Source: JANQTF01 sp036835375
GTDB taxonomy: Bacteria; Bacteroidota; Bacteroidia; J057
NCBI GenBank assembly: GCA_036835375.1
Contig: DAITMB010000091.1
Span: 1-20,420, forward strand
Direction of reading: 5' to 3'
Length of the DNA stretch: 20,420 nucleotides
Under the pieces are notes generated by a model. That model was not told where the DNA came from. It saw only the letters and a program-made list of their open reading frames with translations, and made no database searches. Below, piece by piece: positions 7,520-15,966 of the stretch; within the stretch, counting starts at the first letter, position 1; each line of letters begins with the position of its first letter. Both the position numbers and the translations under genes were made by a program.

Positions 7520-8461
7520 ATGGGTAACGCAAATGTGGCACCAATCGTCTTTCTACACAAACCAGAAATCCCCATCATCTTGAACTTCTTGCTATCAACC
7601 GTTTGGGACATCAGTCCAGACATCGTCTCCCTAGGCCCCATCACCATTCGATGGTATGGACCGCTGTTTGCCAGTGGATTTTTGATTGGCTACTTCATCG
7701 TGCGCAAGATTTTTTTGCAGGAAAACGCGCCGGAGGAATGGCTGGACAAGTTGCTGGTGTACTTGGTCGTGGCGACAGTGGTTGGGGCGCGGCTGGGACA
7801 CGTGTTTTTTTACAGCTGGGAATACTACAAAGACCATTTGCTGGAAATTCCCATGATTTGGAAGGGTGGCTTGGCCTCCCATGGCGGATTGATCGGACTC
7901 ATGGTGACCTTTGTGCTCTTTGCCCGCAATGTCAGCAAGCGGTCGGTGTTTTGGGCGATGGACCGGGTAGCAGCCCAGGTAGCCCTCGCAGGATGCCTCA
8001 TTCGCCTCGGAAATCTGTTCAATTCTGAGATCTTGGGCGAATTCACCGGCACCGACTACGGAATGCGCTTTGTCTTGGTGGACGGGGCCATGGCCATGCC
8101 CCGACATCCCGCGCAGCTTTATGAAGCGCTGGCCTACTTCGCCATTTTTGGCCTGCTCAGCCTCCTCTTTTGGAAAACCACAGCTCGTACGCGCAAAGGT
8201 CTCATGAGCGGTGCCTTCCTTATTCTCACTTTCGCAGCTCGCTTCATAATCGAACACTTTAAAGAGGAACAAGCAGACGCAGTCCCAGCTTGGGTCGAGC
8301 CGATCTTGGAAATCATGACCATGGGCCAATTGCTCAGCATTCCTGCGATTCTGCTCGGCATCGCCTTTGTCGTCCACGCCTTTGTCGTACCTGCGGACAA
8401 CGAGCCCCTGCCCATTCCTGCTCCTAAACCAGTGTCGCCAAAGGGAACCAAAAAGCGTTAG
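7520..8461 (+). CDS. lgt: Prolipoprotein diacylglyceryl transferase
   Basis: Lgt transfers diacylglyceryl from phosphatidylglycerol to the lipobox cysteine of prolipoproteins in the inner membrane, the first step of lipoprotein maturation. The product has about seven membrane helices. It shows the family's WYGPLFASGFLIGY, KGGLASHGGLIG (His121), the signature IRLGNLFNSEILGE (Arg162, Asn165, Glu170), HPAQLYE at 196-202, and a late Arg241 in AARFIIEHFKEEQ. The signature has Ile where Gly is usual before Arg. ATG at 7520 gives 313 residues. Many Bacteroidota forms begin at ILNF, so a TTG at 7580 (293 residues) is a real alternative. A proline-rich tail closes the protein. The thioredoxin-like gene follows after 79 bases. 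Confidence 0.95.
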   Translation: MGNANVAPIVFLHKPEIPIILNFLLSTVWDISPDIVSLGPITIRWYGPLFASGFLIGYFIVRKIFLQENAPEEWLDKLLVYLVVATVVGARLGHVFFYSWEYYKDHLLEIPMIWKGGLASHGGLIGLMVTFVLFARNVSKRSVFWAMDRVAAQVALAGCLIRLGNLFNSEILGEFTGTDYGMRFVLVDGAMAMPRHPAQLYEALAYFAIFGLLSLLFWKTTARTRKGLMSGAFLILTFAARFIIEHFKEEQADAVPAWVEPILEIMTMGQLLSIPAILLGIAFVVHAFVVPADNEPLPIPAPKPVSPKGTKKR

Positions 8462-8540
8462 TGCTCAATGGAGCTTTTCTCATAATTGGAAGCTGACTCC
8501 ATGTTTTTTTACCTTGCAACTCCTTTCAATTACGTCAATC

Positions 8541-9716
8541 ATGAAAAAATTCTTATTGGTTCCGCTTTTTGCGCTGCTCAGCTTTGGTCTTCGCGCTGGC
8601 GGCGTGCAGTTCATCGAAGGGTCTTGGGCTGAGGCCCGCAGGCTTGCTGTCGAAAACAACCAATACATCCTGGTGGATGCCTACACCGATTGGTGCTACT
8701 GGTGCAAGGTGCAAGACCGTGAGACCTTTGCCAGAGAGGATGTCGGCGAAATGGTCAACGAAAATTTTGTTCCTCTGAAAATCAACTTTGAAGAGGGCAT
8801 CGGGATTGAACTCGCGCGGAAGTACCGCGTGCAAGGCTATCCGACCTTGCTGTTTTTCAACCCGCAAGGCCGCCTCGTCGGACGGATTGTGGGCTACAAT
8901 GCTGATCCGTCGAAATGGATGGAAGAGGTGAAAGGGATGCTCAATGCAGATCTTTTTCCTCCATCCCAGGTGGATCCCGATTTGCTCGACCCTGGATTTC
9001 CTGATTTTTACCTCAAATCCTTCGGTAAAAGTGGTCAGGCAAAACGGCCAGAGGCCAGCGTGGTCGATGAATGGCTGGAGCAGCAAAATGACCTCTACAC
9101 TGAGGTGGCTTTTTCTGTGTTCAAGTGTATGCCCACTTCAGACAAATGGTCGGCCTTTTTCCTTGAAAACGCTTCGAAGTACGAGGCGATCTTTGGGGCT
9201 TCTGAAGTCCGCGACAAAGTGATGGGGATTCTCGCGGCGCAGGCCTATCAAGCCGTGGAAGCAGGGGACGAAGTGATGCTGGTCACTGCGTTGGAACTGG
9301 CAGATCAACGGCTTGGCGAAGAGGATGCCAGGAAGCTGCGGCTTGCGTTTTACATGCAGTTTTACACCAGACAGGAAAGGTGGGAAGAGTATGTGGACAT
9401 CGCCAAGCCAGCGTTTACCCCCGAAAAAGGCGAACTCAATCATAATTTGATGAATGACGTCGCGTGGACGCTGTATGAGAAATGCACCGACGAGACACTG
9501 CTCACCCAAGCGGCAGGTTGGATGCTTGAGGTCGTGAATGCCCATCCAGAATACCATTATCTCGACACCTACGCGGCCTTGCTGTATGCCACCAACGATC
9601 TGGAAGGAGCCAAGCAATGGGCCGAAAAAGCCATCGCCGCCGGAGAGGCCGAAGACTTGGATGTGGAGGAAACGCAAGCCTTGTTAGAAAAAATTATCAC
9701 TGCACAAGAAAATTGA
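8541..9716 (+). CDS. Secreted thioredoxin-fold protein with helical C-terminal extension
   Basis: The product is a 391-residue exported protein. ATG at 8541 is chosen because it gives a signal peptide (MKKFLLVPLFALLSFGLRAG). An in-frame start at 8367 would lie inside lgt. The thioredoxin domain covers ~25-135, with the active site DWCYWCK (Cys52, Cys55) and the cis-proline in GYPTLLFF (Pro101). Similar 'thioredoxin family' proteins of Bacteroidota are thought to act as periplasmic disulfide reductases, but the client is unknown. Residues ~150-391 are helical, with TPR-like stretches such as NDLEGAKQWAEKAIAAG near the end, perhaps for protein binding. It is probably cotranscribed with lgt, and a strong terminator follows. 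Confidence 0.9.
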   Translation: MKKFLLVPLFALLSFGLRAGGVQFIEGSWAEARRLAVENNQYILVDAYTDWCYWCKVQDRETFAREDVGEMVNENFVPLKINFEEGIGIELARKYRVQGYPTLLFFNPQGRLVGRIVGYNADPSKWMEEVKGMLNADLFPPSQVDPDLLDPGFPDFYLKSFGKSGQAKRPEASVVDEWLEQQNDLYTEVAFSVFKCMPTSDKWSAFFLENASKYEAIFGASEVRDKVMGILAAQAYQAVEAGDEVMLVTALELADQRLGEEDARKLRLAFYMQFYTRQERWEEYVDIAKPAFTPEKGELNHNLMNDVAWTLYEKCTDETLLTQAAGWMLEVVNAHPEYHYLDTYAALLYATNDLEGAKQWAEKAIAAGEAEDLDVEETQALLEKIITAQEN

Positions 9717-9746
9717 TCCGCCGCTCCGAAGGGAGATTTTACCATA

Positions 9747-9788
9747 CCAAAAGCGCAGGCAATCGATCTTCGAGGCCTGCGCTTTTGG
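9747..9788. terminator. Strong bidirectional terminator
   Basis: CCAAAAGCGCAGGC at 9747-9760 and its exact complement GCCTGCGCTTTTGG at 9775-9788 form a 14-bp stem with a 14-base loop. The A- and T-runs within the arms provide U-tracts on either strand. It stands between the ends of the convergent thioredoxin-like and serine hydrolase genes, where a two-way terminator is expected. Confidence 0.9.
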
Positions 9789-9831
9789 ATTTATTTTGTC
9801 CGATGAATCCTTCTCCTGAATGCGCAGCAAA

Positions 9832-11097
9832 TTACTCCTCCTGCAATGACCAATCTGTGGGCAAGGGAATGTCGCTTGTGGTAGTTTCGCCCTCTGCTTG
9901 GGGATACCAGCTTCGAATGGTGTGGAAGGTCTCCCAATAGTTAGGAATTCGCCGGGTATCATCCACGTTGCTGAGAATGATCATGCTCAATCCTGTGGCC
10001 GGGTCGTGCAGATAGCAAGTGCGAAATCCACGCCACCATCCAAAGTGGTAGGGGGTGGTCTCTGTCGGCTGCACATGAAGTCGCCATCCAAATCCGTAGT
10101 TGTAATGACGACGCGGGCTGCCGGGCTGTAAGGCTTCTTGCAGGTTTTCGGGGCTGAGGAGACTTCCCTCCCAGTGCGCTCGATCGAATTTGGTCAGGTC
10201 CGACAAGCTGGCGCAGAGATTCTTGTCTCCCCACACGCCATCAATGTAGTCTTGGCTTGCGCAATAGTATCCTTTTCGGCTCGGCTTGTAGCCCATCACC
10301 CGCCGATCCAGGCTGTCTGGTTGGCCTTTGACATACACATAGGCGTCCGTCATGTCAAGCGGCTGGAAAATGCGATTTGCCAGAAAATCAGGAAAACTCA
10401 TACCCGAAAGCCGTTCCACTAGTTCGGCCAAGATCACATAGTTGGTGTTGCAATAGTTGAATCCATTATCTGGCGTAAAAAATGTCACCGGCTTGTGCTC
10501 CGCATACTGCGACAGAACATCGGCATTGGACATCGGTTGATGTAAATCTTTCCAATACCAGCTAGCCACGGCCATGTAGCGAGCCAGGCCAGAGCGGTGG
10601 GTGAGCAAATGGCGAATGGTTTGGTTTTCGTAGGGCCACTCTGGTAAGTGATCGCGCACCAAGTCATCGTAGCATAGCAACCCGTCCTGCTGAAGCAGCA
10701 TGACCGCCGTGGCGGTAAACATTTTCGAGACCGAGGCTAGTTGAAATGCACTGTGCTCGTTCAGGCTTTTGCCTTCTTGGAAGTTGGCCATGCCTTGGGT
10801 AAAGGTCATCAAGGGCTGGCCCTTGTGCGAGAGAAGAAAGGCGCCGTTTAACTGATGATTCTCCGACAACTCAATGCGCAGGCTATCAAGCCGATCGCTC
10901 AAGTGCAATCGAAGGTGTTCCCCCTCCGACTGCTCCCAGAGGGACTCTGGCGACCATTCATCGATCATCTCGGGTGCATAAAGCAACCGTATCGGAAGCA
11001 TCAACGCAAGGAAAAAAAATGTGATCGACAGAATGAACGGAATCCCTCTCATACTCCTATATTGGCTCCCAGACACTTTTTCAAATGTCATTCCCAA
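9832..11097 (-). CDS. Exported serine hydrolase (beta-lactamase / class C PBP family)
   Basis: The product has 421 residues and is anchored or exported by a hydrophobic segment at ~20-40. The active-site motifs of the class C beta-lactamase/DD-peptidase family are all visible: SVSK (Ser122, Lys125), YCN (Tyr215 to Asn217) and HFG (351-353). The family also shows LLTHRSGL and FNYCNTNYVILAELVERLSG in order. Members hydrolyse peptides or esters, and many are not true beta-lactamases, so the substrate is unknown. A later start at 11052 (MRGIPFILSITFFFLALML) gives a more typical signal sequence and is equally likely. It is divergent from the J-domain gene across a 398-base gap. Confidence 0.92.
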   Translation of the reverse strand: MGMTFEKVSGSQYRSMRGIPFILSITFFFLALMLPIRLLYAPEMIDEWSPESLWEQSEGEHLRLHLSDRLDSLRIELSENHQLNGAFLLSHKGQPLMTFTQGMANFQEGKSLNEHSAFQLASVSKMFTATAVMLLQQDGLLCYDDLVRDHLPEWPYENQTIRHLLTHRSGLARYMAVASWYWKDLHQPMSNADVLSQYAEHKPVTFFTPDNGFNYCNTNYVILAELVERLSGMSFPDFLANRIFQPLDMTDAYVYVKGQPDSLDRRVMGYKPSRKGYYCASQDYIDGVWGDKNLCASLSDLTKFDRAHWEGSLLSPENLQEALQPGSPRRHYNYGFGWRLHVQPTETTPYHFGWWRGFRTCYLHDPATGLSMIILSNVDDTRRIPNYWETFHTIRSWYPQAEGETTTSDIPLPTDWSLQEE

Positions 11098-11495
11098 ATC
11101 GAATCTTCGGACGCAAGGTAAGGTAGATATGTCGGAATAGTCAAGTAAGAGGATGGATTGGAGCGGAAAACGATGAATTTTTAAGCCATTTTCGCAGAAA
11201 TTCCGCTTCTATCCCACATTCTGCCCTCTTATCAAAGGAAAGGGAGAACATTTTATCGAGATCGCCTGGATAGGAATGTAAAATATCGGTCGAGATATTC
11301 GTCGTTTTGTTCACTTCCTTTCAAAAAGTTTTAATTTTCGAATCAATTGCTGTCCCAATACTCGTGGTCACGCTACAAATTTTTTGTCACAATTTTGCAG
11401 GCTGAGGGTTGTGTACATGAGCATCCCATCGAACAATGTCAAAGGCGCCCCCTTTTGTCACACAAAGAAAATTCGCAGCTAATCATCTGCCATTC
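11098..11495. other. Divergent intergenic region
   Basis: This is 398 bases of AT-rich sequence between the serine hydrolase (-) and the J-domain gene (+), so it should hold promoters for both. I find no exact Bacteroidota -7 box (TAnnTTTG). CAATTTTG at 11390 is one base off, without a well-spaced partner. An inverted repeat AATATC-6-GATATT lies at 11282-11299 and could be an operator. Nothing else is recognisable. Confidence 0.5.
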
Positions 11496-12131
11496 ATGTC
11501 ACAGAGAATCACAGAACAAGACCTCGACAAAATCCGCCAGTGGTTCGGATCCGACCTCGAATCCCTTACCGAGGAAACTTTTGCGAGCATTCAGAAGGCT
11601 GCAAGAAAAAAATTCCATCCTGACAACTTCGCCCACCTCGGCGACGATGCTGTGATGGAAATGGCCAAGGAGCGGTTTCAGGAATTGGAGAAGTTAGGGG
11701 CAAAGGTGAAGCAGTTTGTCGCGTCGAAAGCCCAGACACCCGACCCCGAGGAACAGGCGCGCTACACCTCCGATGGCATGGCGATCGACATCATGACACA
11801 GGACAAAACCCTCAAGTTTGTGCTGTTTGGAAGCGCGGTGATCTACGAAGGCGACGTGGTGAAAATCCCGGGCACCACCGCAAAGCTGGTCGCCCTTGAT
11901 GACTACTTGCCCCGCATTGCCATGGGATTCCGTGACAACATCAAGGTACACCTCACCTTTGGACCCGATGACAACCTCCAGGAAGTCGTTCATTGGCTCT
12001 TCCGCCATATCAATGGCCGGATCAGCTCCTTCGTCATCGAAGGCAAAATCGTGGCGGTGGAACCCCTTGAGATCCTTCGTGCCATTCGAAAAGAAGCACG
12101 CAAAGAACTTGGACCTTCTCAGGAATCATAG
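11496..12131 (+). CDS. J-domain-like protein with unknown C-terminal domain
   Basis: The product has 211 residues and looks cytoplasmic. ATG at 11496 is preferred to an in-frame ATG at 11436, because the protein's conserved-looking part begins at SQRITEQDLDKIRQWFG. Residues ~10-68 look like a J-domain: helix II FASIQKAARKKF, the invariant HPD at 41-43, and helix III VMEMAKERFQELEKL. J-domains bind DnaK and stimulate its ATPase. No Gly/Phe linker or zinc centre follows, so it is not a full DnaJ. Residues ~85-205 form a mixed alpha/beta domain I do not recognise, ending in HWLFRHINGRISSFVIEGK. It may recruit DnaK to a specific client. It ends 21 bases from the convergent gene. Confidence 0.75.
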   Translation: MSQRITEQDLDKIRQWFGSDLESLTEETFASIQKAARKKFHPDNFAHLGDDAVMEMAKERFQELEKLGAKVKQFVASKAQTPDPEEQARYTSDGMAIDIMTQDKTLKFVLFGSAVIYEGDVVKIPGTTAKLVALDDYLPRIAMGFRDNIKVHLTFGPDDNLQEVVHWLFRHINGRISSFVIEGKIVAVEPLEILRAIRKEARKELGPSQES

Positions 12132-12152
12132 CGGGCTGTACTATCTACACAC

Positions 12153-13544
12153 TCACAATTTTTTCTCGGCAAGGACGGTTCCCGCCGCATTCACCAGCCG
12201 AATGGTGAAGGATGCTTCTGGTCCGTCGGCGTGCTCAAAGCGGTACGTGAATCGACGTTCGCCTTGACGCAATCGCTCAAATTGAGCGAGGATTCGTTTG
12301 GTTCTGCCCGCTTCGTCGAGTAGAATTAACTTACCAGGACCCAGATCTTCTGTGAGCGTAAAGGTAAATACCCCTTCGATTTGTGTTGTCGGATGAATAG
12401 TTGGGGCTTCGCCAGCCCAAGACACCTCTTGGCTTGCCAAGAGATTGCCACGGCTCCTGGCCTGGAGAAAATACGTCCCTTCGGGCAATACAGGCGTATC
12501 AGCGATCACGCGGCTGCGGTGAAATCCTGGCTTGAGCATCCGATTGGGTGCCACCAGAAAGTGGAGTCGATGCTGCGCATCATACAATCCTATTTCTACT
12601 TCCTGTTCCTTGTCCAGGGTATAAGTCAACACCGCTTCTTGGTGCAGCCGGGGCAACACAAGGATCGTGTCGCCGTGCGTGATCTCTTTTTCAGCGAGGA
12701 CGCGGCTTCCTTCTGTGAGACGAAGCCAAAAGCGTTCGCTGGAATCCATGGTATGGCTGGCCCCGATTTTGAATTGCTGAAAGCCTTTTTCGAGAAATTT
12801 ATCCTGAAAATAGGTGCGCAGGACTCGCCCGGCCCGATCATACATTGCCAATTTGCCCTTCTGAACGTCTTGCTCGCTGAGCATTTCAATGCTCGCGTTG
12901 ATGCTCACGATCTGGTGCCGCCTGGGGGCAAAGGAAAAATGAGACAGTGGGATGTTTTCAACCGCGCTGATCACCGCGGCCAGATTTCGGATCTCTTCGG
13001 GATCTTCTCCATACACCGTCGCCGGAGATTCCTTGCTGGCGATGACCCACACCGCTGATTGGGCGGAGGATGTCTGGTAGTTGCCTTCTGCAATGCGCTT
13101 GGCCAGCGCGAGCAAGCCGGCACTCGCCAAGCCCCGAAAGGTAAATCTTGATTCACGACCCGGGCTGGCATTGCTAGATTGGGTACACATGGTAAAAAGC
13201 TGACTCACAGCGGAGCGCCCTCCTTGCACGAAAACCTGCGCTGGCGCCGTAATCATCAGGTCTTGTTCTTCCTCATCCACGCTGCCAAACATACTGCCCG
13301 GCGCTACTTCAATCCTCAGGGCAGTCGGTTCTAAATTTTTGATGCGAATTTCCAGGCATTTGCCTCGATATCCGCCCAAGCCCTTGGCATGAACTTCGAC
13401 CAAGCCTTGCTCCACCGCTTCGTGCAAGGGCACCGTGGGTTGGGATAGGGCCGTTGCAGCCACGCAGGTGACGATGGCGAAGGTAAAAGCGATGTGTCTC
13501 AGCGAGAGAAGAGATTTTCGAACAATTCGAACAAAAAAAGGCAT
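12153..13544 (-). CDS. Secreted protein with three FlgD-Ig-like repeats
   Basis: The product has 463 residues and is exported by a signal peptide ending near residue 35 (AATALSQ). Residues ~36-200 form an N-terminal domain I do not name, with GKCLEIRIKN, a Cys at 120 and a helical stretch around QSAVWVIAS. Then three beta-sandwich repeats follow at ~214-288, ~303-375 and ~391-463. Each has a strand pair of the form 'xxLYDxxGRxxR', a turn near 'GxxxxxF', and a final 'VLAEKxx' or 'LLASQEV'. This pattern resembles the FlgD-Ig modules common in Bacteroidota cell-surface proteins. I see no enzymatic motif and no clear sorting tail, so a structural or adhesive role outside the cell is likely. The lipoprotein gene upstream is on the same strand, 144 bases away. 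Confidence 0.75.
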   Translation of the reverse strand: MPFFVRIVRKSLLSLRHIAFTFAIVTCVAATALSQPTVPLHEAVEQGLVEVHAKGLGGYRGKCLEIRIKNLEPTALRIEVAPGSMFGSVDEEEQDLMITAPAQVFVQGGRSAVSQLFTMCTQSSNASPGRESRFTFRGLASAGLLALAKRIAEGNYQTSSAQSAVWVIASKESPATVYGEDPEEIRNLAAVISAVENIPLSHFSFAPRRHQIVSINASIEMLSEQDVQKGKLAMYDRAGRVLRTYFQDKFLEKGFQQFKIGASHTMDSSERFWLRLTEGSRVLAEKEITHGDTILVLPRLHQEAVLTYTLDKEQEVEIGLYDAQHRLHFLVAPNRMLKPGFHRSRVIADTPVLPEGTYFLQARSRGNLLASQEVSWAGEAPTIHPTTQIEGVFTFTLTEDLGPGKLILLDEAGRTKRILAQFERLRQGERRFTYRFEHADGPEASFTIRLVNAAGTVLAEKKL

Positions 13545-13688
13545 ATCGTAGAGGATGAAAAGTTTCCTATCTCAATGCGAAGACGCAAGAAAGTTACAGT
13601 CGGTGGTCGATGTCAATTCCAAAAGCGGAGACATTCAGAGGAATATATCATGCAACGGAGGAGCGTTGTGCTTTTGAACAAGTCGAGA

Positions 13689-14765
13689 CTATCTCCCATA
13701 CTGCGCGAAATATTGCAGCAAGGTCGCCAACTCTGACGCGACGAGGGTATGCCCTGCCTGGCTGAGGCGCCCCTCGGCGTCTTGCAAGGTAGATGCATCA
13801 GGGCCGAGTTCTTGAAAACGATCCGAAAGATCGACCACTGGAGCACCTGCATTCACGGCAAGGATTCGCAGCTCCATGTTGTAAGCGGCTCTGCGGTCCT
13901 GTAGTTGCTTGGAAGCGCCTGCTGGGAGTGGCGGCGGAATCAGCACAATGGCTTGGGCGCCCGAGGCTGTGATCTTGGTGAGGGCTTCCTGGATGTGCCC
14001 CCGAAAAACCGGAATGGGTAAGGTAGGTACATCATCCGCTGGCCCCCGACTGCGTTGGTCAGGAACACCTGCCGCGATGATCACGAAGAGTGGCTGACGG
14101 GCCAGCAGCCCACCGATTGTCTCGACTAACTGGCTCACCAGCGGTGCTTCCCCGGTCACTATGGGCGAAATTGTGCCAACGGATCGTAGGAACACACCTT
14201 GGCCATGCAATTGCGCATGGAGCTGGGCATTCCATGGCTGCTTCACCAATCCCTCGTCGGGGGGCAGTGAATTGCCCCAGTAAGCCAGCACCATGTCAGC
14301 TGGATCTGGCTCCAAGCTGCCCCGGACCAACGTCACGCTGCCCACTTCCGAAACAGTGTCTATCGACAATGCGGCCACTCCGAGATCATCCGAAAAATTC
14401 AAGACCTGCTCAAATCGCAACTCATCGGCTTGCCACACTGAGACGAGGCTCGCATCTAGGTTCCAGCGAAGCTCGAAACTAAGGCTATCCGCTTGTTCCA
14501 ACCACGCAGCCTTGTCAGCCAGCGAGATTCGCAGCGAATCTTTGGTAGTCGCATGCAGCGTGATCGAAAAGCGAGGGGAAGAGGCGCTAAAGCGCAAAGC
14601 GCCCTGTGTATATGGTCCCAAAGTCCATGAATTTTCATTGAGACGCTCCAGCGGCTGAGGCGATAATAAGGTACTGAGCGTGTCCACTGAAGTCGTAGAT
14701 TGCGGAGGCTGTTCTTCGCAGGCGCACAGCAACCAGAGAATCAAGATGCAAGGCAAAAAGGGCAT
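13689..14765 (-). CDS. Lipoprotein with SGNH-hydrolase-like domain, catalytic residues degenerate
   Basis: The product is a 358-residue lipoprotein whose signal MPFLPCILILWLLCAC has the lipidation Cys at 16. A beta-sandwich-like region at ~50-155 is followed by an alpha/beta region at ~158-355, an arrangement known from carbohydrate-esterase-type SGNH proteins. The equivalent of block I reads AYWGNSLPPDEG (possible nucleophile Ser167). Block III reads IIAAGVPD, where GxND is expected. Block V reads DAEGRLSQAGHTLVA, with Arg where the catalytic His of 'DxxHLS' normally stands. The fold assignment is therefore tentative, and the enzyme may be inactive or use other residues. A palindrome lies 51 bases upstream of its start. 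Confidence 0.65.
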   Translation of the reverse strand: MPFLPCILILWLLCACEEQPPQSTTSVDTLSTLLSPQPLERLNENSWTLGPYTQGALRFSASSPRFSITLHATTKDSLRISLADKAAWLEQADSLSFELRWNLDASLVSVWQADELRFEQVLNFSDDLGVAALSIDTVSEVGSVTLVRGSLEPDPADMVLAYWGNSLPPDEGLVKQPWNAQLHAQLHGQGVFLRSVGTISPIVTGEAPLVSQLVETIGGLLARQPLFVIIAAGVPDQRSRGPADDVPTLPIPVFRGHIQEALTKITASGAQAIVLIPPPLPAGASKQLQDRRAAYNMELRILAVNAGAPVVDLSDRFQELGPDASTLQDAEGRLSQAGHTLVASELATLLQYFAQYGR

Positions 14766-14791
14766 GGATTGAATTTGGAGGGAATGCTAGG

Positions 14792-14842
14792 TAAATTTGG
14801 CGACATAGAAAATAATAGATGTTGCAACATCTAAATTTGCGA
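14792..14842. promoter_or_regulatory. Candidate operator: 18-bp palindrome with flanking direct repeat
   Basis: TAGATGTTGCAACATCTA at 14816-14833 is a perfect palindrome without spacer. TAAATTTGGCGA at 14792 and TAAATTTGCGA at 14832 form a direct repeat on its two sides. Each begins with TAAATTTG, an exact match to the Bacteroidota -7 box, though I see no -33 element at proper distance. The site lies between the divergent lipoprotein and dioxygenase genes, nearer the lipoprotein. Confidence 0.5.
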
Positions 14843-15006
14843 GACGTAAAACGCAGCAGTTCTTCTGGATCACACACCTTATTTTTCGCTCCAGCCTGCG
14901 AGAGCAAATCAGCGATTTGATTCCATGGCACACCTGCTTGTCTTGTCCGCTCGCAGCGCATCAGTTTTGAGCATCTCCCTGTTCACCCAATAGTAGATTG
15001 TTCGCT

Positions 15007-15966
15007 ATGAAAAACCTCGTCCAAGGCCTACACCACATCACCGCGATGGCTGGTAGCCCGCAGTCAAACCTGAATTTTTACACTGGCACGCTCGGCCTTC
15101 GTTTGGTCAAAAAAACCGTCAATTTCGATGCGCCAGACGTGTATCATCTCTACTACGGCGACCAAACTGGCTCACCGGGTACGATCTTGACCTTTTTCCC
15201 TTTTCCGGGCATGTCGCGTGGGCGGATCGGCGCAGGGCAAGCCACCCGCACCTTATTTTCAATCTCCGATACTTCTCTGGGATTTTGGGTGGAGCGGCTG
15301 AGCCGCTACGGCGTGCATTTTGAGCTTCGCGAACACGCAGAGCGCACCGAGTTGTTGTTTGAAGATCCGGACGGCTTGCCCTTGGGACTCGTGGCCAATG
15401 CCTTGGATCGACGCGCCGGGACTGCCGTAGGTTCGGTGCCGGAGAAGGACAGCATCCGCGGATTTTATGGCGTGACGCTGAGCGTGAGAAAGGCCGATGG
15501 CACCCTTCGGATCCTCACCGAAGGGCTGGAACACAAGATTTGGGAAGAGGGAGAGGGCCGATTTTTGTTAGGGACCGAATCGACGCCGGGCGCGTTTGTG
15601 GAAGTCATCATTGACGCCAAACTGCCTCATGGCTTGGGTGGAAGCGGCACGGTGCACCACGTGGCTTTTGCGACAGAAAGCGACGCGACGCAGGTTGCTT
15701 TGCAGCAGCGATTGCATCAGCAGGGATATTTTCCGACGCAGGTGCTCGACCGGCAATACTTTCATTCCATTTACTTCCGCGAACCCGGTGGCGTCCTGTT
15801 CGAGGTGGCGACCCTTCCTCCGGGATTTCTGTACGACGAATCGCCCGAGCACTTGGGCGAAGCCCTCAAATTGCCGCCATGGGCGGAGCCGCAGCGGGCT
15901 GAAATTGAGCAAGGGCTAGCTCCCTTGAGCTTGGAAGAGGCCTTGACTTTTGCTCCAGGGGCCTAG
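15007..15966 (+). CDS. VOC-family ring-cleaving dioxygenase (MhqO-like)
   Basis: The product is a 319-residue two-module glyoxalase/extradiol dioxygenase-superfamily protein. ATG at 15007 is preferred over TTG at 14998. The opening LHHITAMAGSPQSNLNFYTG and the segment VYHLYYGDQTGSPGTILTFF are typical of the MhqO/MhqE group. In Bacillus these respond to and act on hydroquinones. Metal ligands can be placed at His10 in HHIT, at His217 or His218 in VHHVAFAT and at Glu266 in LFEVAT. It probably detoxifies quinone-like or dicarbonyl compounds in the cytoplasm, but the substrate is not shown. It converges on gluconokinase, and the two stop codons overlap. Confidence 0.88.
   Translation: MKNLVQGLHHITAMAGSPQSNLNFYTGTLGLRLVKKTVNFDAPDVYHLYYGDQTGSPGTILTFFPFPGMSRGRIGAGQATRTLFSISDTSLGFWVERLSRYGVHFELREHAERTELLFEDPDGLPLGLVANALDRRAGTAVGSVPEKDSIRGFYGVTLSVRKADGTLRILTEGLEHKIWEEGEGRFLLGTESTPGAFVEVIIDAKLPHGLGGSGTVHHVAFATESDATQVALQQRLHQQGYFPTQVLDRQYFHSIYFREPGGVLFEVATLPPGFLYDESPEHLGEALKLPPWAEPQRAEIEQGLAPLSLEEALTFAPGA

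Noticed and set aside
7284..7544. Minus-strand open frame of 86 residues in the gap between the DUF3299-like gene and lgt
   Set aside because: It has no recognisable protein pattern and overlaps the starts of both flanking genes. I see no support for a gene in this 232-base gap.
7631..8377. Long minus-strand open frame (248 residues) opposite lgt
   Set aside because: It mirrors a clearly conserved enzyme gene, and its product has no coherent domain or signal. Codon bias of the real gene leaves the opposite frame open.
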